64,000 nucleotides of DNA, from the NCBI RefSeq assembly GCF_001483745.1, contig NZ_LQBL01000005.1:75874-139873 (forward strand). The letters are read 5' to 3'. This document shows, in pieces, positions 7,179 through 14,344 of the stretch (its first letter is position 1; each line of letters starts with the position of its first letter). The notes under the pieces were generated by a model. It was given only the letters and a program-made list of their open reading frames with translations, did not search any database and had not been told where the DNA came from. The stretch is from Serinicoccus chungangensis (GTDB lineage: Bacteria > Actinomycetota > Actinomycetes > Actinomycetales > Dermatophilaceae). Made by a program: the position numbers and the translations under genes.

Positions 7179-9691
7179 CCACTGAACTGCCGCTGCTCGC
7201 CGAGGTGGGCCTGGAGGCCCGTCGCTCGCTGATCCGCGGGCGCACCGACATCGACGGCATCGACCGGGTGGAGGTGCTGTCCAACCACGTCGGACAACCC
7301 GGACACGTCGCGGGGGCGCCTCCGCAGCGGACCCTGGTGGTCCATCTGGTGAACGGCCCGGTGCCGACCGGCTGGGGCACGAGCGAGGTCCGGGTGCTCG
7401 GCGGCGTCCGCGAGGACCCGTCGCTCAACCCGGTCGAGGTGCTCTGGGCGCACGACGCCGTGCGGATCGCTGGGGCCTCGGGCCAGCCGCCGGTGGCCCT
7501 GCCCGAGGTCACCGCCGCCGACCGCGACCTGGTCGCCGCGACCGTCCCCGAGGACCGGCGTGAGGGCGCCTTCGTGCTGCGCACCTCCTCCAGCGGTGAC
7601 TTCTCCACCTACCGCGTGCGGCTCGTGGGCCCCGGCGGCGAGGGCGCCCCCCTCGGCATCGACCTGCCGCTGTCGGTCTCCCCGGTGCGCTTCACCGTGG
7701 ACTGCCCGGCCGACGACGACTGCGCCCTGCCCAGCACGCCGGTCCCGGTCGTCGAGGACCTGCTGCCCGGTGACTACCTCGCTCGCGACTACGAGGCGCT
7801 GCGGGTGCGGCTCCTGGACCGCTTGTCCACGGTGCTCCCGGTGTGGACCGACCGCTCCCCCGCCGACCCCGGGGTCATGATGGTCGAGCTCTTCGCCGCC
7901 GTGGGAGACCGGTTGGCCGGCTGGCAGGATGCCGTCGCCGCCGAGGCATACCTCCCGACGGCGCGCCGGCGCACCTCCGTGCGCCGCCACGCACGACTGC
8001 TCGCCTACCCGATGCACGAGGGCTGCTCGGCGCGGACCTTGCTGTCCTTCGACGTGCCGAGCGCGCTCACCGTCCCCGCCGGGGTCGCGGTGACCGACCT
8101 GCCAGCGGCGGCCGACGTCGTCACCGCCGCCGATGCCGCGGACGTCGGGGGCACCGTCTTCGAGACCGCCGTGGGAGCGACGCTGCACCCCGCCCGCAAC
8201 GCCATACCCCTGCACGCCTGGGGCGACTCGGACCATCGGCTGGAGCCCGGGGCGACCGCCGGGTACGTCGTGACCGCCGTCGGCGTGGACCCCGAGCTGG
8301 CCTCGGGTGACCTGCTGGTGCTCGCCGAGCGCCCGGTCGGCGGTGACGTCTCCCAGGGCGACCCGAACCGGCGCTACCCCGTGCGCCTCACAAGCGACCC
8401 GCTGCGCCACGACGACGTGCTCGAGCCGGGGCTGTGGGTGTGGGAGCTGCGCTGGTCCGTGGCCGACGCGCTCACCGGCCCGCTGCAGGTCACCCTGCCC
8501 GGCGCCGCGCAGCCGGTGGCCGTGGCACTGGGCAACGTCGTGCCCGCCGACGACGGCGCCAGCGTCGCGCGCCAGCCGCTGGTCCCGCCGACGGTGGGCA
8601 TGAGCGCCTACTGGCCCCGGGTCAGTCATCCCACCGTCGCCACCGTCGACCGGGCCTACCCCACCGACGCCCCGGCCGCCGAGCTCCTCCACCCCGACCC
8701 GCGTGCCGCGCTGCCCTGGCTGGAGCTGGACGACGGGCAGCACACCTGGACCCCGAGGCCCGACCTGCTGGCCAGCGGCCGCCTGGACACCCACCTCGTG
8801 GTCGAGCCGGAGCCGGGCGGCGTCGCCAGACTGCGTTTCGGCGACGGCGTGACCGGGCGGCGGCCGGCGGTCGGGACGACCTTCGCGGCGTCCTACCGGC
8901 GCGGCGGCGGGCGGCGTGGCAACCTCGCTGCCGACCGGCTGGTCCGACGCCTCGCGGCCCCGGACGGCACGGATCCCTTCGGGGGTCTGTCGGTGCAGGT
9001 GTGGAACCCGGTCCCCGCGACGGGGGGCACCGACCCCGAACCGATGGAGGACGTGGTGCAGCTCGCACCGGCAGCTTTCCGCACGCAGTTGCGGGCGGTG
9101 ACCTCGCCGGACTACGCGACCGTCGCCGAGCAGCACCCTGGCGTCCAGCGCGCCGTGGCGCGGCGGCGTTGGAGCGGTTCCTGGTTCACCCAGGCCGTCA
9201 CCCTGGACCCGGTCGCCGCGTATGCCGACGACCCGACCGTGGCGCAGGACGTCGCTGCCGCGTTGGAGGTGCGGCGGATGGCGGGGATCGACGTGACGCT
9301 GGAGCGACCGCTCATGGTGGCCCTGAGCATCGCGCTCACCGCCTGCCTGCACCGGGATGCCCCCCACGCCCCGACCGAGGCCGCGCTGCGTCGCGCCTTC
9401 ACCAGCGGCCTGCGCGAGGACGGCAGCCCCGGCTTCTTCCACGTGGACCGGTTCACCTTCGGACAGCAGGTCAGGCTGTCCGACGTCGTGGCGACGGCCA
9501 TGGGGGTGCAGGGGGTCGCCTGGGTCGAGGTGAGCGCGTTCTCGCGGGCCACCGCCACTCCCTCGGCGGCTGCGGACACCCTCGCCGCGGGAGTCATCGA
9601 GGCCGGCCCACGCGAGGTGCTGCGCTGCGACAGCGATCCCAGCAACCCCGAGCACGGGCGGCTCGAGCTGACGGTGCGAGGTGGCACATGA
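7175..9691 (+). CDS. Large J-like baseplate protein (first copy)
   Basis: This 838-residue protein belongs to the putative baseplate assembly proteins found in eCIS, related to gpJ/gp6 wedge subunits. After a family-specific N-terminus comes the conserved block LPGDYLARDYEALRVRLLDR, then WTDRSPADPGVMMVELFAAVGDRLAGWQD and TARRRTSVRRHARLLAYPMHEG (about residues 195-285). The gpJ-like core lies near the end: TQLRAVTSPDYATVAEQHPGVQRAVARRRW and VTLERPLMVALSIALTACLH. The wedge ring it forms transmits the firing signal to the sheath. ATG 7175 overlaps the gp25 stop. It differs clearly from the next gene in sequence but shares the fold pattern. Confidence 0.88.
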   Translation: MTTELPLLAEVGLEARRSLIRGRTDIDGIDRVEVLSNHVGQPGHVAGAPPQRTLVVHLVNGPVPTGWGTSEVRVLGGVREDPSLNPVEVLWAHDAVRIAGASGQPPVALPEVTAADRDLVAATVPEDRREGAFVLRTSSSGDFSTYRVRLVGPGGEGAPLGIDLPLSVSPVRFTVDCPADDDCALPSTPVPVVEDLLPGDYLARDYEALRVRLLDRLSTVLPVWTDRSPADPGVMMVELFAAVGDRLAGWQDAVAAEAYLPTARRRTSVRRHARLLAYPMHEGCSARTLLSFDVPSALTVPAGVAVTDLPAAADVVTAADAADVGGTVFETAVGATLHPARNAIPLHAWGDSDHRLEPGATAGYVVTAVGVDPELASGDLLVLAERPVGGDVSQGDPNRRYPVRLTSDPLRHDDVLEPGLWVWELRWSVADALTGPLQVTLPGAAQPVAVALGNVVPADDGASVARQPLVPPTVGMSAYWPRVSHPTVATVDRAYPTDAPAAELLHPDPRAALPWLELDDGQHTWTPRPDLLASGRLDTHLVVEPEPGGVARLRFGDGVTGRRPAVGTTFAASYRRGGGRRGNLAADRLVRRLAAPDGTDPFGGLSVQVWNPVPATGGTDPEPMEDVVQLAPAAFRTQLRAVTSPDYATVAEQHPGVQRAVARRRWSGSWFTQAVTLDPVAAYADDPTVAQDVAAALEVRRMAGIDVTLERPLMVALSIALTACLHRDAPHAPTEAALRRAFTSGLREDGSPGFFHVDRFTFGQQVRLSDVVATAMGVQGVAWVEVSAFSRATATPSAAADTLAAGVIEAGPREVLRCDSDPSNPEHGRLELTVRGGT

Positions 9692-12183
9692 GCGTGGACG
9701 AGGCGACGACGCCGGACGGCGGCCCACCCGCCGTCACCAACCCCGCAGGGCAGCGCTCGCTGCGGTGGCGGGCCGCTCCCCACGGGCAGGCCCTGGCGCG
9801 AATGCGGGCATACCTCGCAGATCCCGCGCAACCGCTGCCCATCCGGTCGATCGCGCACGACGCGACCACCGACCCGGCCATCGCGCTGCTGGACTCCTGG
9901 GGCGTCGTCACCGACATCGTGTCGTTCTACACCGAGCGGATCGCCCAGGAGGGCTTCCTGCGGACCGCGACCGAGCGGGACTCGGTGCGCCAGCTGGCCC
10001 GCACCCTGGGTTACGAGCTGCGGCCCGGCGTCAGCGCCGAGGTCGAGCTGGTCGTGGAGGTCGAGACGGCTGCCGGGGCGCCCGAGGCGGTCCAGGTGCC
10101 CGAGGGCACCCCGGTGCAGACGATCCCTGCCCCCGGTGAGCTGCCGCAGATCTTCGAGACCTCCGAGCCGCTGGAGGCCCGAGGCGCCTGGAACGCCCTG
10201 TCCGGGGCGGTCTCGGTGCCGCAGGAGATCCCCTACGGCACCGACACGCTGTGGCTGGCGGGCACGACCACCGGCGTGCGGGTGGACGACCACATCCTGG
10301 TGGTGGGCTCCGAACGGCGCGGTGTGACCTCCACCGAGGAGCACTCCGCGGACCACGAGAAGTGGGACGTCCGCCGGGTGGTCGAGGTGACCACGGACCC
10401 GGAGTATGCCGTCGGCTGGACCCGGCTGCAGCTCGACCGCGGCGTGGGGTTTACCAGCGCGCGACCGCTCGTCGCCGAGGACGAGCTCGTCGTCCACCAC
10501 CTGACCCGGCGGTTGAACCTCTTCGGCTGGACCTCCCCGGCCCCCGAGCTGCTGGACGACGACCATGCCGGCCAGTGGGACGACTGGGACATCGACGCGG
10601 CGGAGCGGGTGCTGGAGATCGACGGCGACGTGCCGGAGCTGGCCGTCGGCGGGTGGCTGGTGCTGGACCAGCCGGGGCGCACCGAGTCCTACCAGATCAC
10701 CTCGGTGACCCCGTCCGGTGCCGCGAAGTTCGGCATCGCCGGCAAGGTGACCCGCGTCGGCGTCGACGTCACCCACCACCTGGACGACTTCGACCGGCAC
10801 GAGGCGATCGTGCTGGGCGTGAGCCGCCTGTTGCCCGCGCTCCGACGGCCCGACCTGGAGCTGGTCGGAGCGGCGCACGACGGCACGCCGGGGACGACGC
10901 TGGCCGTGACCTCGACGGAGCCCGCCTTCGAGGCCGACCGATGGGTGCTGGTCGAGGGCATCACCGAGGACGGCACGCGGCAGGTGGAGGCCACCACGGT
11001 GACCGCCGTCAGCACGGCGGCTGCGGGCCCGGCCCACGCGCCGGGCGTCCTGGAGCTCACCGTGGACCCACCGCTGCGCCACCGCTACCACCCGGGGTCG
11101 GTGACGGTCCGCGGCAACGTGGTGCTCGCGACCCACGGCGAGACCGTCGCACAGGCCCTCGGCAGCGGGGACGGCCGTGTCGAGTTCCCCACGGTGACGC
11201 TGCGTCGCGCACCGCTGACCCACGTCCGCAGCACGACCGACCCGACCGGAGCCACTCCGGAGCTGACCGTACGGGTCGAGGGTGTCGCCTGGTCGCCGGT
11301 GGAGTCGCTGCTGGAGGCCGGGCGCTCGGACCAGGCCTACACGAGCCGACAGGCCGAGGACGGCTCGACCTCGGTGACCTTCGGCAACGGCACGCACGGT
11401 GCTCGGCTACCCACCGGGGTCGAGAACGTCACCGCGACCTACCGCGTGGGCATCGGCGAGGACGGCGCCGCGGACGCCGGGCAGGTGAGTCTTCCGATGC
11501 GCAAGCCGCGGGGGATCAAGGCGATCAGCAACCTGCTGCCCACCCGCGACTGGGCACCGCCCGAGGGCCTGGACGAGGCCCGCACCAACGCCCCCCAACG
11601 CATCCGCACCCTGGACCGGGTCGTCAGCGTCGAGGACTACGCCGACTTCGCCCGCGGCTACTCCGGGGTGGGCCGTGCGCGCGCCGACCTGGTCTGGACC
11701 GGCCAGGTCGAGGCCGTGGTCCTGACCGTGCTGGACGCCACACTCGCCCCCGCCTCCACGTCACTCGTGGCCGACCTGCGGGACACCATCGACGCGGCAC
11801 GGGAGGAGAGGGCGGTCCGGGTGGTGCTGCCCGGCGACGTCATCGACATCGGCGCGACGCTGAGCATCGAGGTGGACCCGCGGCACGAGGAGGAGACCGT
11901 GCTGGCGGACGTGCGGGCCGCCCTGCTGGCGGCCCACGGCGGTCTAGATCTGGCGCAACCCCTGGCAGCCTCGGCGCTGCTCGTGGTGGCCGCCGAGACC
12001 GCGGGCGTGACGACGGTGACCATGCCGACCCTGACCATGCCGAGCCAGCCCGGGGCCGACCCGGACCTGCTCGTCGCCGCGCCTGCGCGCTGGGCCGGCG
12101 TAGGGCCGGGCGCCGGTGGCCTCGTCGCGGCGCAGGCCCTGGCCCTGCGCGACCACCTGCTGGCCGTGGCGGTGGACCGATGA
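9688..12183 (+). CDS. Large J-like baseplate protein (second copy)
   Basis: This 831-residue protein is a second, divergent baseplate-J-like subunit. The opening block SIAHDATTDPAIALLDSWGVV, ADIVSFYTERIAQEGFL-like helices and RQLARTLGYELRPGVSAEVEL (residues about 55-125) parallel the conserved entry block of the first copy. The C-terminal core has RTLDRVVSVEDYADFARGYSGVGRARADLV and a long strand-helix tail with VVLPGDVIDIGATLSIEVDP. Two unequal J-like proteins in series match Afp11 and Afp12 of known eCIS. It starts within the ATGA of the previous stop. Confidence 0.87.
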   Translation: MSVDEATTPDGGPPAVTNPAGQRSLRWRAAPHGQALARMRAYLADPAQPLPIRSIAHDATTDPAIALLDSWGVVTDIVSFYTERIAQEGFLRTATERDSVRQLARTLGYELRPGVSAEVELVVEVETAAGAPEAVQVPEGTPVQTIPAPGELPQIFETSEPLEARGAWNALSGAVSVPQEIPYGTDTLWLAGTTTGVRVDDHILVVGSERRGVTSTEEHSADHEKWDVRRVVEVTTDPEYAVGWTRLQLDRGVGFTSARPLVAEDELVVHHLTRRLNLFGWTSPAPELLDDDHAGQWDDWDIDAAERVLEIDGDVPELAVGGWLVLDQPGRTESYQITSVTPSGAAKFGIAGKVTRVGVDVTHHLDDFDRHEAIVLGVSRLLPALRRPDLELVGAAHDGTPGTTLAVTSTEPAFEADRWVLVEGITEDGTRQVEATTVTAVSTAAAGPAHAPGVLELTVDPPLRHRYHPGSVTVRGNVVLATHGETVAQALGSGDGRVEFPTVTLRRAPLTHVRSTTDPTGATPELTVRVEGVAWSPVESLLEAGRSDQAYTSRQAEDGSTSVTFGNGTHGARLPTGVENVTATYRVGIGEDGAADAGQVSLPMRKPRGIKAISNLLPTRDWAPPEGLDEARTNAPQRIRTLDRVVSVEDYADFARGYSGVGRARADLVWTGQVEAVVLTVLDATLAPASTSLVADLRDTIDAAREERAVRVVLPGDVIDIGATLSIEVDPRHEEETVLADVRAALLAAHGGLDLAQPLAASALLVVAAETAGVTTVTMPTLTMPSQPGADPDLLVAAPARWAGVGPGAGGLVAAQALALRDHLLAVAVDR

Positions 12184-14342
12184 CCGCCTTCGCCGAGCGC
12201 CGCGCCGACCGGGCGGACTACCTGGCCGCACGCCTGCCGGCCCACGTGCTGGCCCGCGACGAGGAGTCCGGCGGCCTGCTGCGGGCGTTGCTGGAGGCCG
12301 TCGCCGGTGAGCTCGGCGTCGTGGAACGCGACCTGGAGATGCTGTACGACTCCTGGTTCGTGGAGACCTGCCCGGACTGGGCCGTCCCCTACCTGGCCGA
12401 TCTCGTCGGCCTGGTCGGCCTCCCCGACGACCTCGGGGCCGCGAGCGGAGCCGGGGTCAGCCGTCGCACCATCGTCGCCAACACGGTAGCCTACCGGCAG
12501 CGCAAGGGCACCGTCGCCGTGCTGGAGCAGGTCGTCCGGGACGTCACCGGGTGGCCGGCGCGGGCGGTGGAGTTCTACCGGCTGCTCGGCACCACGACGC
12601 ACGTGCGCTACCCCCGACCGGACCGGCCGACCTGGGCGTCGGTGCGGCGCGCGGCCGACGCCGAGACGGAGTCGTCGCCGCTGACCGGGGGCTGGCTGAG
12701 CCAGCACGCGCACACCGCCGAGGTGAGGGCCGTCGAACCCGGGCCCTGGGGCGGTCACGGTCGCTACGGCATACCCCACATCGGGGTAGTGGTCACCCCG
12801 CTGCGGGTCTGGGAAGGTGTGCGACTGCCCGCCCGCGCGGTCGGCGACGAGTGGTTCGCGCACCCGCTCGGATGGGAGGGTCCGCTCTTCGCCCGACCGG
12901 CCGTCGAGGAGGGGATCGAGCACTTGGCCGGTGAGGCCGACCTCGCGGTGCCGGTCCGGCCGCGACGCCTGCTGGCCGCGCTGCAGGCGGCCCGGTCGCT
13001 GGCGCCGGGCGAGCCGCTGCCGCTGGCGGTGCAGGTCGACGGCGTGGAGCTCGATGCCGACCGGATCCGGGTCTGCGGGCTGGAGGACCTGGCCGACGAC
13101 GGCGCCGGGGGCCCGCTCCCGGGGTGGCAGGTGACGGTGGACGCGGTGCGCGGAGTGCTGCACACCGTGCAGGACGGCGTGGCCGGCACCCCCACCGACG
13201 TGGTGGTGGACTGGGGCAGTGGCAGCGTCGCCGATGTCGGCGCCGGCCCCTACGACCGGACCCTGGAGCACGACGCGGCGCTGGCGGCCGACCCCTTCGT
13301 CGGCGACACCGATACCGGCGGCGACACCGTCACCGGACAGCAGCCGGTGCTGGCCGGGTCGGCCGTCGTCGGCACCAGCCCGACCCTGGCTCACGCGGTG
13401 GGCCAGGTGGGCGCCGCCTGGGCGGACCCGGCCGAGCGCGGCGGCACCCACGTCGTCTCCGTGGGCGACAGCGCCCGCTACGTCGAGTCGGTCGGCCTGA
13501 CAATCCCCGCCGAGTCGCGCGCCGTGCTGGTGGCCGCGCACTGGGCCGGTCGACAGACCATCCTCGGTGACATCCTGCCCCCGGTGCCTGGGGTCTACGC
13601 CGCGCAGGGGCTGCGCCCGACGATCTCCGGGGACCTGACCGTGAGCGGCGCGGCAGGGTCGAGCCTGCTGCTCGACGGGCTGATCATCGACGGAGACGTG
13701 ATCGTGCAGCCCGGCGACCTGGGCTCGCTGACCATCAGCCAGTGCACGGTCGCCGGGCAGATCCGGGTCGACGGCAGCCCTGCAGACCCCAACCGCTCGT
13801 GCGTCGTCACGCTCCGCCGCAGCGTCGTCGGTGCGGTGCTCCTGGCCGCCACCGTGCCAGAGCTGCGCCTCGGCGAGAGCGTCGTCCACCCCTCCATCAG
13901 CGGTGGCGGGGCCGCGATCGACGCCCCGGTCGCCCACCTCGACATCGCCGGATCGACCATCCTCGGCGACGTGGGTGCCCGGACGCTGGCCGTGACCTCC
14001 AGCCTGTGCGACGGCGTGGTCGACATCGTCGACCGGCAGGTCGGCTGCGCCCGCTACAGCTATCTCGCACCGGGCAGCCGGACCCCGCGGCGCTACCGCT
14101 GCGTGCCACCGCAGGACGCCGTCGTGGCGCCCACGCCCAGCTACGTCTCGCTCGACCCCGGCTCGCCCTGGTTCGCCAGCCTCGCCCCCGGCGCAGCCGA
14201 GGTGCTGCGTCGGGGAGGCGAGCTCGGGGCGGAGATGGGCGTCCACCACCACCTCCGGCGTCCGGTGCGCCTCGACGCGGCCCGCCGCCTCGTCGAGCCG
14301 TACCTGCCCGCCGGGATGCAGATCGGATTGTTTGGGAGCTGA
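12180..14342 (+). CDS. gpI-like tail protein with C-terminal beta-helix
   Basis: The first part of this 720-residue protein is gpI-like: AARLPAHVLARDEESGGLLRA, VVERDLEMLYDSWFVETCPDWAVPYL and ANTVAYRQRKGTVAVLEQVVRDVTGW (residues about 15-125). GpI proteins sit at the baseplate edge and anchor fibres. The second half is unusual. About residues 480-620 show short repeating strand units such as ISGDLTVSGAAG, SLLLDGLIIDGDVIV, LGSLTISQCTVAGQI and APVAHLDIAGSTILGDV, with the rhythm of a right-handed parallel beta-helix. It then ends with a Cys-containing, Pro-rich tail. The helix could be a fibre base or receptor-binding unit. It overlaps the previous gene and ends two bases before the fibre gene. 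Confidence 0.82.
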   Translation: MTAFAERRADRADYLAARLPAHVLARDEESGGLLRALLEAVAGELGVVERDLEMLYDSWFVETCPDWAVPYLADLVGLVGLPDDLGAASGAGVSRRTIVANTVAYRQRKGTVAVLEQVVRDVTGWPARAVEFYRLLGTTTHVRYPRPDRPTWASVRRAADAETESSPLTGGWLSQHAHTAEVRAVEPGPWGGHGRYGIPHIGVVVTPLRVWEGVRLPARAVGDEWFAHPLGWEGPLFARPAVEEGIEHLAGEADLAVPVRPRRLLAALQAARSLAPGEPLPLAVQVDGVELDADRIRVCGLEDLADDGAGGPLPGWQVTVDAVRGVLHTVQDGVAGTPTDVVVDWGSGSVADVGAGPYDRTLEHDAALAADPFVGDTDTGGDTVTGQQPVLAGSAVVGTSPTLAHAVGQVGAAWADPAERGGTHVVSVGDSARYVESVGLTIPAESRAVLVAAHWAGRQTILGDILPPVPGVYAAQGLRPTISGDLTVSGAAGSSLLLDGLIIDGDVIVQPGDLGSLTISQCTVAGQIRVDGSPADPNRSCVVTLRRSVVGAVLLAATVPELRLGESVVHPSISGGGAAIDAPVAHLDIAGSTILGDVGARTLAVTSSLCDGVVDIVDRQVGCARYSYLAPGSRTPRRYRCVPPQDAVVAPTPSYVSLDPGSPWFASLAPGAAEVLRRGGELGAEMGVHHHLRRPVRLDAARRLVEPYLPAGMQIGLFGS

Positions 14343-14344
14343 CG

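Noticed and set aside
8434-14342. Long rightward frames overlapping the baseplate genes in other phases
   Set aside because: They are Arg/Gly/Ala-rich shadows of the J-like and gpI-like genes. Only the terminal part of each that equals the annotated gene is real.
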